Shown: piece after piece, positions 37,140 to 46,904 of the stretch
Numbering within the stretch: position 1 is the first letter of the stretch
Layout: every line of letters starts with the position of its first letter
Origin: Eubacterium sp.
Lineage (GTDB): Bacteria; Bacillota; Clostridia; Oscillospirales; Acutalibacteraceae
DNA: 64,000 nucleotides
Direction: 5' to 3'
Assembly (NCBI GenBank): GCA_022511205.1
Contig: JAFLRY010000001.1
Coordinates: forward strand, 1 to 64,000
Notes under the pieces: generated by a model
The model's input: only the letters and a program-made list of their open reading frames with translations
The model's database searches: none
Told to the model about the DNA's origin: nothing
Translations under genes and position numbers: made by a program

Positions 37140-38141
37140 TTAGTCTATCGAGAATTTCGGCATGAACAACTCGTTATATTTTTTTAGAGCGAAGGTATCG
37201 CTCATACCGGCTATGTAATCGCAAACGGCTCTTTCGGTTCCCTCTTCATCAGCGATCTTTACATAAACTTCCGGCATTAAATGTGAATTTTCAGCAAAGA
37301 ATAAAAACAATCTTTCAACGATATTTTCCGCTTTTTCATCTTCTCTTTTGCAGATACCGCAGGTGTAGACATTTTTATACATAAAATCGCCGAGTTCGCC
37401 GAACGCATCTGCAAAATCATTGCTGAGCCTTATTTCATCATCGCTGTTTTCAACGGCATTAAACACAAGATTGTTTATGCGCTCCGACTTTCTGTTACCT
37501 AAAATATATCGCAAGTGATGGGGTATTTCTTCCTCATTCATAACTCCCGCGGCTACCGCGTCATCAATATCGTGGTTGATATAAGCTATTTTATCGGCAA
37601 GGCGGATTATCTGCCCCTCAAGGGTAAAAGCTTTTTCGCCCGTTGTGTGGCAACCGATACCGTTGATGACTTCTCCTGTCAGATTAAGCCCTTTGCCGTT
37701 TTTTTCTATTTTCGTAACTACGCGAACGCTCTGCTCAAAATGCTTGAAATCAATGCCTGAAACGGATTTCAGCGCTCGCTCTCCCGCGTGACCGAAGGGC
37801 GTGTGTCCAAGATCATGACCAAGCGCCACGGCTTCAGTTAGATCCTCATTCAGGCGAAGCGCCCTTGCTATCGTTCTCGCTATCTGGGCTACCTCGAGGG
37901 TATGGGTAAGCCTCGTTCTGTAATAATCACCATCGGGAGCAAGAAACACCTGTGTCTTATGCTTAAGCCGTCTGAAGGATTGGGAGTGGATTATCCTATC
38001 CCTATCCCTTTGAAAGCAGGTCCTTATGGAGCATTCTTCCTCGGGAATGGCTCGTCCAACTGATTTTGCGGATAAGCAGGCTTTTTCGGATAAAGTCAGT
38101 CTTTCGTTATTTTCCGCACGTTCTCTGATAATTTTATCCAA
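37140..38141 (-). CDS. dgt: Deoxyguanosinetriphosphate triphosphohydrolase-like HD protein
   Basis: RTRLTHTLEVAQIARTIARALRLNEDLTEAVALGHDLGHTPFGHAGE. Confidence 0.94.
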   Translation of the reverse strand: MDKIIRERAENNERLTLSEKACLSAKSVGRAIPEEECSIRTCFQRDRDRIIHSQSFRRLKHKTQVFLAPDGDYYRTRLTHTLEVAQIARTIARALRLNEDLTEAVALGHDLGHTPFGHAGERALKSVSGIDFKHFEQSVRVVTKIEKNGKGLNLTGEVINGIGCHTTGEKAFTLEGQIIRLADKIAYINHDIDDAVAAGVMNEEEIPHHLRYILGNRKSERINNLVFNAVENSDDEIRLSNDFADAFGELGDFMYKNVYTCGICKREDEKAENIVERLFLFFAENSHLMPEVYVKIADEEGTERAVCDYIAGMSDTFALKKYNELFMPKFSID

Positions 38142-38222
38142 AATATCACCCTTTTATTACTTCTCATATTATTTATACGCAATATAGTGCATAATTCCTT
38201 TATAAATCTTAAATTTTTTAGC

Positions 38223-38251
38223 TTGACTGCGCAATTTCTAATTGTTATCAT
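38223..38251 (+). promoter_or_regulatory. Sigma-A-type promoter for the metallophosphoesterase gene
   Basis: TTGACT, 17-nt spacer, TATCAT. Confidence 0.65.
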
Positions 38252-38270
38252 CAAATAGAGGTGTTGATAA

Positions 38271-39113
38271 ATGATTTATTTCGCAATCGCCGCGGGAATT
38301 TTGTTGATCGCTCTGTTCTGCCATTATCAAAATAATACAATCGACGTTACTGAGCACACGGTTTTCAGCGATAAGATCGGTGAAAGCGTTAAGCTCGTTC
38401 ACCTTTCGGATCTTCATTCAAAGCCTTTTTTCAAAGTTATTGATATCACGAAGGAATTGAAGCCCGATATTATAATGATCACGGGCGATTTTATAAACGA
38501 TCGCTGTAAAAGAAAAGATAAAATGCTTGAATTCGGAAAGGAACTGCTGAAAATCGCTCCCGTTTTCTATATTACGGGTAATCATGAGCGCAGACTTGAA
38601 TGCTTTGACGAGCTTATGAAGGAGCTTAAAAATACGGGCTTCACGGTTTTGCTGAATGAAATATCTGAAATAAAGGTAAACGGAAATCTCATATCTGTGC
38701 TGGGGCTTGATGAAAACCAGGCAAGCTTCGAAGCGTACAGCGAAAGAAAAAAAGGGATCTTTGAATATAAAGATATGAGGCCGTACTTTGAAGAATTTGA
38801 TCTACACGGTGGCTTTAAGATCGTGCTGAGCCATTTCCCCGAAGATTTTGAAGCAGTAAAGGAAATGAATTATTCGCAGTATGATTTTGATATTCAGCTT
38901 TCAGGCCACGCCCACGGGGGACAGTTTATCCTTCCCTTTATAGGCCCTGTATTCAGCCCCGGGCAGGGCTTTTTCCCCAAATACGCCAGAGGGGCTAAAG
39001 GCGAAAAACCGAAGCTTATCATCAGCCGAGGGCTTGGTAATTCGGAATTTCCGCTAAGGCTTTTTAATCACCCTGAAATAAATGTTATAACGCTTATGAA
39101 ACCGCAGAAATAA
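38271..39113 (+). CDS. Membrane-anchored metallophosphoesterase (YkuE-like)
   Basis: LVHLSDLHSK; IMITGDFIND; ITGNHER; LSHFPEDF; LSGHAHGGQF. Confidence 0.93.
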   Translation: MIYFAIAAGILLIALFCHYQNNTIDVTEHTVFSDKIGESVKLVHLSDLHSKPFFKVIDITKELKPDIIMITGDFINDRCKRKDKMLEFGKELLKIAPVFYITGNHERRLECFDELMKELKNTGFTVLLNEISEIKVNGNLISVLGLDENQASFEAYSERKKGIFEYKDMRPYFEEFDLHGGFKIVLSHFPEDFEAVKEMNYSQYDFDIQLSGHAHGGQFILPFIGPVFSPGQGFFPKYARGAKGEKPKLIISRGLGNSEFPLRLFNHPEINVITLMKPQK

Positions 39114-39129
39114 CTGCGGTTTATTTTTT
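39101..39129 (+). terminator. Rho-independent terminator whose loop contains the stop codon
   Basis: ACCGCAG-AAATAA-CTGCGGT-TTATTTTTT; TAA stop at 39111-39113. Confidence 0.8.
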
Positions 39130-39748
39130 ATACCTTTGCGAATTTTTCGCCGATAACTGTAAGGGAATACTGCCCGTTGCTTGTATCAACGAGCTTATCG
39201 TTCAGCGCAGAGACTTTCTCTTGCTTCAGTGAAAAAGTCACTGTTATCTTATCGGCAAATTCGGTGTTTTCAATATTCGCGCCGTAATCGCCAAGCAGAA
39301 TATTAAGCCCGTCATAGAACGAGTAATTCACAGAAACGGAGCATATCGAGCAAGGCGCCATAGTGATCATTCCGCCGGCCTCAACCGCAATTTTAGAGCC
39401 GTGGGAATACGCCCGCACGAGACCGCCCGCGCCGAGAAGCGTTCCGCCGAAATATCTCGTAACGACAACACAAACGTCAACGAGACCGTTTTTGAGTATA
39501 ACGTCCAGTACGGGTACGCCCGCAGTGCCTGACGGCTCGCCGTCATCGCTATATCTCTGTATATTATTTTCTTTTAATACGTAGGCGTAGACGTTATGGG
39601 TAGCGTCCCAATGCTTGGATTTGATCTCATTAATAAATGAAACCGCTTCGTCCTGGGTTTTGACAGGCTTAACGTATCCTATAAACCTTGATTTCTTTTC
39701 AATGAATTCGTCTGAGCTTTCGAATTCAACAGTTTTGTATTCCTTCAT
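39128..39748 (-). CDS. YigZ/IMPACT family protein
   Basis: EKKSRFIGYVKPVKTQDEA; SDDGEPSGTAGVPVLDVI; VVVTRYFGGTLLGAGGLVRAY. Confidence 0.96.
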   Translation of the reverse strand: MKEYKTVEFESSDEFIEKKSRFIGYVKPVKTQDEAVSFINEIKSKHWDATHNVYAYVLKENNIQRYSDDGEPSGTAGVPVLDVILKNGLVDVCVVVTRYFGGTLLGAGGLVRAYSHGSKIAVEAGGMITMAPCSICSVSVNYSFYDGLNILLGDYGANIENTEFADKITVTFSLKQEKVSALNDKLVDTSNGQYSLTVIGEKFAKV

Positions 39749-39772
39749 AGCGCACCGAAATAATTATGTAAC

Positions 39773-39798
39773 AAAAAAGGCAACGTATAACGCTGCCT
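39773..39798 (-). terminator. Rho-independent terminator after rpmE
   Basis: Minus strand GGCAGCG-TTATA-CGTTGCC-TTTTTT. Confidence 0.8.
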
Positions 39799-39805
39799 CG
39801 TTTGA

Positions 39806-40018
39806 TTAGTTCTTTTTGCCGTATCTTCTGTTAAATCTATCTACACGTCCGCCGGTATCAACAAGCTTCTGCTTACCGGTATAGAAAGGATGACACTTTG
39901 AACAGATATCAACTTTAAGCTCGCTCTTGGTGCTCTGGGTTTCATAAACGGCGCCGCAGGCACATCTAACGGTGCAAGCCTGATATTTGGGATGAATTCC
40001 TTCTTTCATTCTTTTCAC
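39806..40018 (-). CDS. rpmE: 50S ribosomal protein L31
   Basis: [50 protein letters not shown]. Confidence 0.97.
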   Translation of the reverse strand: MKRMKEGIHPKYQACTVRCACGAVYETQSTKSELKVDICSKCHPFYTGKQKLVDTGGRVDRFNRRYGKKN

Positions 40019-40047
40019 CTCTTTGCAATAATGTCATAGCATTTGGA

Positions 40048-40076
40048 ATGATAACACAATCAAATTGAAAATGCAA
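40048..40076 (-). promoter_or_regulatory. Sigma-A-type promoter for rpmE
   Basis: Minus strand TTGCAT, 17-nt spacer, TATCAT. Confidence 0.6.
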
Positions 40077-40090
40077 GTGTTTTTTTAAAA

Positions 40091-43000
40091 TTATTTATAA
40101 CGGCAGACTTTTCCGAGACAGAATGAGTAAAGAAGCGCCTCTTTTACCCTTTTTCCGAGGGTTTTCGCAACAGCCTTTTTGTAAAAAGCGATCTGATTTT
40201 CATACATAGAAAGAAGCTGATTTTCGCTTTTTACCCTATCCGTCTTATAATCAACGAGAACAAGCTCACCGTTTTCCTCAAAAACGCAGTCGGAAATACC
40301 TTGGATCAGCACTTCCTCATCACTGTCTATATCCTCTATTTCTCTCAGCTTCACGAAGGAAGATATTTTAAGCTCTCTATAAATCTTATCAGATTTGAAA
40401 AGCCTTTTTGAGAAATCGGAATCAAACAACATTTTCAATTCTTCCCTATTTAGACAATCAGCCTGCGCGTTCGTAATAAACGCATTATCCGCAAGGCGCG
40501 CGATCTCCGCTTCAAGATTTCTCTTTGCGCCCGCATAATCGCAAAACTGCATAAAGGCGTGCATTGCCGTTCCCTTTTCGGCAGGGGTCATCTCGCCGTC
40601 ATTCATAAAGGCGGGCTTTGCCGAAGCAAAGTAATCAAAGCTTTTTATGCTTTCATCGAGCCCAGAAGCCGTTCTTTTTGCCGCCGCGCGGGAAAGTGCG
40701 GCATTTTCATATTGATATGCGAGCTTATCGGCAATTTGGGAAATGATGCCTTCATTCGGCAGAGACTTTTCATCGGGCTGGTTTTCGGCGATCTCATCTA
40801 CTGAATCGATTATCTCAACGTCAAGCGGAAAATCAGCGGCAATGGTTTTAATGCCGATATCCGTGTAGCTTCTGAGCCCGCCACCATCTTGATGAAGCAG
40901 AGCGGCAAGTAAAAGATAGTCGCCGTCACTCCTAATTTTTAAGCAAAGATAAGGGCTTACGCCGCCGTCACTTATCTTTGAAGCAAGGGAATTGACTTTT
41001 GATTCAAGATTATCCACAGTAACGAAGGATATAAACTGTTCCTTTGCTCTCGTCATCGCAACGTAAAGCGTGCGCAGATTCTCGCTGAGCAGCGCAGATT
41101 TATTCTGTGTTCTCACCACCGCATACGGTATGGTTTCATAATCGTATAAGCGCTCCTCATTATGAACCTTAACGCCCAAGCCGAGAAACGGATTTAACAA
41201 AAGCTTTTCATTAAGGTCGCTCTTATTGTATTCACCCTGCGCGCCCGCAAGGATGACCACGGGAAACTCGAGACCTTTGGAATGGTGGATACTCATTATC
41301 GTAACGGCGTTTTCCGCGCCGGGATTGAGGGAAGCGCTCTCCACTCCCCTGTCGCTTTGAGCAACCTTATCTATATAGCGGATAAATGAAGTGAGTCCAA
41401 CACTGTCGGACGAATCAAACGCCGCCGCAAGATCGATCAGCTTGCCGATATTACGGCATCTCTGCTCACCGTTTCCCAGCGCATTCACAAACGCGTAAAC
41501 GCTTTTATATTCGCATATGTAGCGCACAAAATAGGAGACGGACATCGTGACGGCTACCTTTGAAAACATATCTATCTCATCAAGAAAACGGCGCACCTTT
41601 TCCGATTTTGAATTTATAACGCTGACGTACAGGCTTCCTTTAATACTATTCTCCGTTTTTATCTGTGCCAGCTCGTCCGCCGTAAAGCCGTATAGGGGCG
41701 ACATCATAACGGAAAGAAGCGGTATATCCTGCATCGGATTATCAATAACTCTTAAAAGAGAAAGCAGGATTTTTATCTCATTGCAGTCAAAGAGATTTGA
41801 TGAGTTCTCGCATATAACGGGAATACCGAAGGAGGTCAAGACCTCGTTATACTCCTTGATATGGCGCTTTGCGGAGCGAAGAAGTATCGCAAAATCGCCG
41901 AAGCGGATAGGTCTGTAGCCGTCCTTATCCTTAACAAGCTCTTTTGAATTCACTTTATTAAGGATCGTATTGGCGATATAGATCGCTTCGTTTCTGTCAA
42001 GGTCTGCTCGTTTCGTATTCTTTAGGATTTTGATTTGGGCGGAGGTTATGTCTTTATCCTCATAATCAGCGCCGTAATTGAGAAATTCGCTTTCGTTATA
42101 GTCTATCTCCCCCGCACGCTTGCTCATAAAGGCGGAGAAAACGAAGTTAACATAATCGCAAATATTCCTTCTGGAGCGGAAATTTCTGTCAAAAACGATC
42201 CTTGCGCTTTCCTCTTCTCCCTCAACGTAATCCTTATACTCATCTCTCTTTTTGATGAAAATATGAGGCATTGCAAGGCGGAAACGGTAGATGCTCTGCT
42301 TAACGTCGCCAACGGTGAAGCAGTTGTTGCCGTTTGAAAGCAAATTATAAATCAGATCCTGCGCTTCGTTCGTGTCCTGATATTCGTCTACGAGAATTTC
42401 ATAAAAATTATTCGTCATATCAAGCGCAAGAGCAGACTTAACAGGCTCTCCGTTTTCATTTTGTTCCGCCAAAAGATTTATGGCAAAATGCTCGATATCG
42501 GAAAATGAATAACCGTTTCGCTCTTCTTTTAGGGCTGATAATTCCCGGTCTACGGCTTCAATCAGCTCGCAAAGCTTGATAAGAACAGGATAAAGCTCCT
42601 GCATATCATTGGCGTGATCCTCAGTTAAGGCGCAGAAAAATGGTTTTAGATCCTTGTTTACTATCGATTTATAGATATCACGCCTTGCCGCCAAATCGGC
42701 TTTGACAGGAGAAATATAGCCTCTTTTGCTTGCGAGGGTGGGAAACTTCACGTTTCCGAAGGCTGTTACAAGCGCATCCCAACCATTGCTGATATTGCTT
42801 AAAAGATAATCATAAATTCTTAGGTCATCGCTGAGGTTATTTGAATATTTCTCAAAAAGTTCATCGCCGACGTCCAGCATATCAAAGCACTCGGCTATAA
42901 GCGATTTTCCGAATTCAAGGGCGTATTTGATTTCATCAATAAGCTTAGGATACCAAACGCTTTCCTCAAACGAAACAGACGGATCGTAATACTCCGCCAT

Positions 43001-43579
43001 ATCCCTCAGCCATTTATGGGGAAAGGGCTGAGCATATATGTAGTTTCTGATTTTTTTGATATTGGATATCAGCGCTTTATCGTCCTTTGGAGAGGATAAA
43101 AGCTCTGTTAGCCTTAAAAACTCAGCGTCTTTTTCCTCATAAAAGCTGTCAAGCACCGTGTTTATCGCGCTTTCTTCAAGAACGTTCAGCTCCGCCTCAT
43201 CAAGCACGGTGAAATCCTGACTTAAGCCAAGATTGAAGAAATTGTCTTTAACGAGATTCAGGCAAAAGGAATCAACAGTGCATATCTTCGCGCTCGGAAG
43301 AAGCGACATCTGTCTTTGAGCGTTTATATCGGAGGGATCGTCTCTTATAATATCCTCAAGCCTTGCGGCGATTCTTGATTTCATTTCAGCCGCGGCGGCG
43401 TTTGTGAAGGTAACACAAAGAAGCCTGTCCACGTTAACAGGGTTATTTTTATCGGTGATGATCTTTAAAACGCGCTCAACGAGAACCGCCGTTTTGCCTG
43501 AGCCTGCGGCGGCGGAAACGAGAATATTAGAATTTCTCGCGTTGATAGCGTTATTCTGTTGCTCTGTCCACCGTGGCAA
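40091..43579 (-). CDS. addA: ATP-dependent helicase/nuclease subunit A (AddA)
   Basis: UvrD/Rep helicase motifs (NILVSAAAGSGKTAVLVER, DEYQDTNEAQ, TLYVAMTRAKEQ) and RecB-type nuclease LVDYKTDR. Confidence 0.96.
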   Translation of the reverse strand: MPRWTEQQNNAINARNSNILVSAAAGSGKTAVLVERVLKIITDKNNPVNVDRLLCVTFTNAAAAEMKSRIAARLEDIIRDDPSDINAQRQMSLLPSAKICTVDSFCLNLVKDNFFNLGLSQDFTVLDEAELNVLEESAINTVLDSFYEEKDAEFLRLTELLSSPKDDKALISNIKKIRNYIYAQPFPHKWLRDMAEYYDPSVSFEESVWYPKLIDEIKYALEFGKSLIAECFDMLDVGDELFEKYSNNLSDDLRIYDYLLSNISNGWDALVTAFGNVKFPTLASKRGYISPVKADLAARRDIYKSIVNKDLKPFFCALTEDHANDMQELYPVLIKLCELIEAVDRELSALKEERNGYSFSDIEHFAINLLAEQNENGEPVKSALALDMTNNFYEILVDEYQDTNEAQDLIYNLLSNGNNCFTVGDVKQSIYRFRLAMPHIFIKKRDEYKDYVEGEEESARIVFDRNFRSRRNICDYVNFVFSAFMSKRAGEIDYNESEFLNYGADYEDKDITSAQIKILKNTKRADLDRNEAIYIANTILNKVNSKELVKDKDGYRPIRFGDFAILLRSAKRHIKEYNEVLTSFGIPVICENSSNLFDCNEIKILLSLLRVIDNPMQDIPLLSVMMSPLYGFTADELAQIKTENSIKGSLYVSVINSKSEKVRRFLDEIDMFSKVAVTMSVSYFVRYICEYKSVYAFVNALGNGEQRCRNIGKLIDLAAAFDSSDSVGLTSFIRYIDKVAQSDRGVESASLNPGAENAVTIMSIHHSKGLEFPVVILAGAQGEYNKSDLNEKLLLNPFLGLGVKVHNEERLYDYETIPYAVVRTQNKSALLSENLRTLYVAMTRAKEQFISFVTVDNLESKVNSLASKISDGGVSPYLCLKIRSDGDYLLLAALLHQDGGGLRSYTDIGIKTIAADFPLDVEIIDSVDEIAENQPDEKSLPNEGIISQIADKLAYQYENAALSRAAAKRTASGLDESIKSFDYFASAKPAFMNDGEMTPAEKGTAMHAFMQFCDYAGAKRNLEAEIARLADNAFITNAQADCLNREELKMLFDSDFSKRLFKSDKIYRELKISSFVKLREIEDIDSDEEVLIQGISDCVFEENGELVLVDYKTDRVKSENQLLSMYENQIAFYKKAVAKTLGKRVKEALLYSFCLGKVCRYK

Positions 43580-43581
43580 GG

Positions 43582-46500
43582 CTATTCCTCCTTTAGCTTA
43601 TTCATTGCGTCCGCGTCATCGTCAAAAACTTCTATTTCGCGGTTTTCGATCATTCGTCTGTTGGCGCAAACGTCCGAATAATCGCAGAATTCACAGGTTT
43701 TATCGTGGTTTTTACCGTTTATGGGATTCTGGCTGATGCTTCCCGATTGAAGCAGATTTCCCATTTCGGCGATCAGGCTTTCAACCTTTTGGCTTATTCT
43801 GCCAAGCTCCTCAAGGGAAGCAAAGCAGCCTGTGATACCGTTTTTCTTAGAATATTTAACAGGTATATATTTTCCCGCAAGGTCTTTTTCCATTGATTCG
43901 AGAATATCGTGATCCTCGTCATAGAGAACGAGGCCCTTCATCTTAAACTCCCGGGCTTCCATTTTTGAAATATCGGAAACGTCAGCTCCCCTATCCGCTT
44001 TCAAAACAGATCTTGCGGCGTGCATATAAAGCACACCCGCGGGAGTTCCGCAATATTCACTGTTTTCATCCGCGCAAAGGGTGAAGAGATAAACGAACAT
44101 CTGAAGATTAAGTCCGTAGAGAATATCGGACAGGCTGAATTTTTTACTGCCTGATTTATAATCAACAACTCTTACATATTTATTTCCGTTTTCTTCAAGG
44201 ATGTCAACGCGGTCTATTTCTCCCCTGAGGCGCACGGAGCCTCCGCTTTCAAGGGGGATCATTTTCGGCTTGACCTCACCGTCCTTATCAATGCTCAGCT
44301 CAAAGGCTTTAGCCTCGAATTTGCTTTGGGCGAATTCCTCCGCAAGCCTGCCTACAACGCTGTAAAGCATTTTCGAAAGACGCAGATACTGATAAGTGAA
44401 ACGGCCGGTATACTCGTTGCTTCCCATTTCCGTTTCAAGATACTGCTTTAAGTATTTATCAACGAGAAGCTTTATTTTCGCTTCGTCCGATCTGCCAAGC
44501 TCCGCAGAACCGATCTCAGCGATCAGGTTTTCAAGAACGTAATGGATAACCGTTCCCGTTTTCATAGCGTTCATTTCAGCTTTTTCGCGCGGTCTTGCCA
44601 TAAGGCCGTACTTGCAGAAATACCTGAAACGGCAGTTGAAGAAATCCTCGAGCCGTGAAGCGGAGAGATACATATCCTTTCCGAAAAGATCGGTTGAGGT
44701 TTCGGCGTTGTGAATATTTATCTCATCATTTTCCGAAAGAAGCCTTACGGCGCTGTAGCGGTCGTCGTTTTTGAAAAATTCTTTTAATGATTCTGAAAAT
44801 TCGGTGTTATCGTTAAATCTTTCAGCCATAAGCTCAAAGGCAGAGGCTCGGCTTTCAACAAGATCAATTTCGGGAATATCGGAATATTTTATCTCCTTAA
44901 TATTCGGAAAACATTTTTTTAGTGAACTAACGATAACGGACGGCACGGGATTGGCGCAGTTGCCGAGATACGTTACGCAAAGCCTTTCGCTTGCGACAGC
45001 AGTTGCCATATAGGCAAAATAGCGCTCCTGCAAATTCAGCGTTTCGCCGAAGGAATAAAGCTCCAGCTCTTTTTTGCTGAGGATGATCCTGTCGCTCTCC
45101 GAGAGCAGACCACCGCTCATTACAGCCTTTGGAAATTCTCCTTCGTTCGCGCCGAGAATATAAACGGACTTTGGATTATCAGCTCTAATCCTATCCGCCT
45201 GACCGAACTGAACGTTATCAAGCCCCTGCGGAAGCACGCCGAGATCCTCGTTAGCAGTCATTATACTAAACAGCGACAGATAATCTTTTAAGGATATCTT
45301 TTCATCGCCGCAGATTACGGCAAGCTGATTGAGGATATCCATAAGAATATCCCAAACTCTGCCCTGCTCCTCGGCAAGGATATCCCTGCCGTATTCTGAA
45401 AGTGACTGGGCGATCTCCTTTAAATGCTTATTCACGCTGAATGAATGGAGAAGCTCATAAATGCCCCTGCTTATTTCGCGGGCAGTTTCATTTTTTACTG
45501 AATTTTTAAAGCGGTTGATCCTGTTAAAAAGATATTTTCTTGAAGCATTTATTTCCTCAAGGCGCTTTTTATCGGAATCAGTCATTTCGGCGGTGAAACC
45601 CTTGGTTGAGGAAATAAAGGGATTTGACCACTTTTTAACGCCGCTTATGTTCCAAATATATACGTAATTTTCAAGGTTGCTGATCTTTTCCCTGTCAAGC
45701 TCCGTAAGCCCCGTTTTGGCAAGGCTGAGAATATCATCGCTTCTGCAGGAATAAACCACCGCTCTTAGTAGGTACTGAACGAAAACCATCAGCGGCTGAG
45801 TATTTATAGGCTGGCGCTCGTCAACGTAATACGGAATATCATATTTACGAAAAGCGTATATCAGCTCGTTCGTGTAGAAGTCGGCTTCACGGCAGATAAC
45901 GGCAATATCTCTTGCCCGTCTGCCGGCGCGAAGCTCCTTTTTGATTTGAAGCGCTATGTAATCGCATTCATCTGAAACGTTTTTGGCGGAGTAAAGGCTG
46001 ATAGAATCTGTTTCGCCCTCATATTGCTCAGCGCGGCGTGAATACAGATTTTTTTCCGCGAACAAAAGCGCTTCATCGCTCGTTCTGTAGTTCTTTTCAA
46101 GTGTTACGAACTCTACGGGAATGCCGTACTTTTCCGCAATGCTCTGCAATTTCTTCGCGTTTTTATTGACGTATGTGAAAAGATCGAATTGATCCGAGCC
46201 GAAATAGGAATCCGTGGCAAGTGTAACGGTTACGTTTTTTGCTTCCTTAATTATAAGCTCAAGAATTTTATATTCGCTTGCAACGAAGCCGTTGAAGCCG
46301 TCTATAAATACGCTTCTGCCCTTAAAGAAATCGGTATTTATCAGCTTTTCATAAAGGCGAGAAAGCTCGTCAGCTGAATCAAAATAATTGCCGTTTAAAA
46401 GCTTGCCGTAGGCGCCGATAATGAGGCTCATATCAAACAGCTTGCGTGATAAGATCTCCTTTTCAACGGCAGATGATACGGAAAGCAGATCGGCGGACGA

Positions 46501-46896
46501 AATATCGCAGGAACTCATTTCATCATAAATTCTGACCATTGAAACGACGAAGGATGATGAATCCGTTTTATTATTGAAAACAGTCAGCTTATCCTTAACG
46601 GAATCGATCGCCTTTTTCATCAAAACCGCCTTGCCGCCTTTTGAAAGCACGGGCAGAGCGTTGCCGCCGTAAAGCCTTGCCGCCTCGTTGCTCAGGCGGG
46701 AAAAGGAGGAATTCTCAACCTTATTGATATCAGCCTCGCCGAGAGATTTCAGCAATCGTTTTTCGGCAGTAAAATTATACTGCTCAGGAGTTATGAGCAG
46801 TATATTTTTTTCTCCGCCTTTAACAAGTGCTTCGATCTGAGAAAAGCAGTATTCAGTTTTACCAAAGCCGGAACGGCCGAAAACGAATTTAAGCAT
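43582..46896 (-). CDS. addB: ATP-dependent nuclease subunit B (AddB)
   Basis: FGRSGFGKTEYC; VVDYKSGSKKF nuclease motif; C-terminal FeS Cys (C-EFCDYSDVC). Confidence 0.94.
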   Translation of the reverse strand: MLKFVFGRSGFGKTEYCFSQIEALVKGGEKNILLITPEQYNFTAEKRLLKSLGEADINKVENSSFSRLSNEAARLYGGNALPVLSKGGKAVLMKKAIDSVKDKLTVFNNKTDSSSFVVSMVRIYDEMSSCDISSADLLSVSSAVEKEILSRKLFDMSLIIGAYGKLLNGNYFDSADELSRLYEKLINTDFFKGRSVFIDGFNGFVASEYKILELIIKEAKNVTVTLATDSYFGSDQFDLFTYVNKNAKKLQSIAEKYGIPVEFVTLEKNYRTSDEALLFAEKNLYSRRAEQYEGETDSISLYSAKNVSDECDYIALQIKKELRAGRRARDIAVICREADFYTNELIYAFRKYDIPYYVDERQPINTQPLMVFVQYLLRAVVYSCRSDDILSLAKTGLTELDREKISNLENYVYIWNISGVKKWSNPFISSTKGFTAEMTDSDKKRLEEINASRKYLFNRINRFKNSVKNETAREISRGIYELLHSFSVNKHLKEIAQSLSEYGRDILAEEQGRVWDILMDILNQLAVICGDEKISLKDYLSLFSIMTANEDLGVLPQGLDNVQFGQADRIRADNPKSVYILGANEGEFPKAVMSGGLLSESDRIILSKKELELYSFGETLNLQERYFAYMATAVASERLCVTYLGNCANPVPSVIVSSLKKCFPNIKEIKYSDIPEIDLVESRASAFELMAERFNDNTEFSESLKEFFKNDDRYSAVRLLSENDEINIHNAETSTDLFGKDMYLSASRLEDFFNCRFRYFCKYGLMARPREKAEMNAMKTGTVIHYVLENLIAEIGSAELGRSDEAKIKLLVDKYLKQYLETEMGSNEYTGRFTYQYLRLSKMLYSVVGRLAEEFAQSKFEAKAFELSIDKDGEVKPKMIPLESGGSVRLRGEIDRVDILEENGNKYVRVVDYKSGSKKFSLSDILYGLNLQMFVYLFTLCADENSEYCGTPAGVLYMHAARSVLKADRGADVSDISKMEAREFKMKGLVLYDEDHDILESMEKDLAGKYIPVKYSKKNGITGCFASLEELGRISQKVESLIAEMGNLLQSGSISQNPINGKNHDKTCEFCDYSDVCANRRMIENREIEVFDDDADAMNKLKEE

Positions 46897-46904
46897 TTTA
46901 CACC

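Noticed and set aside
40091-46896. addA/addB considered as a novel defence nuclease-helicase system
   Set aside because: Motifs and gene order match ordinary AddAB recombination/repair.
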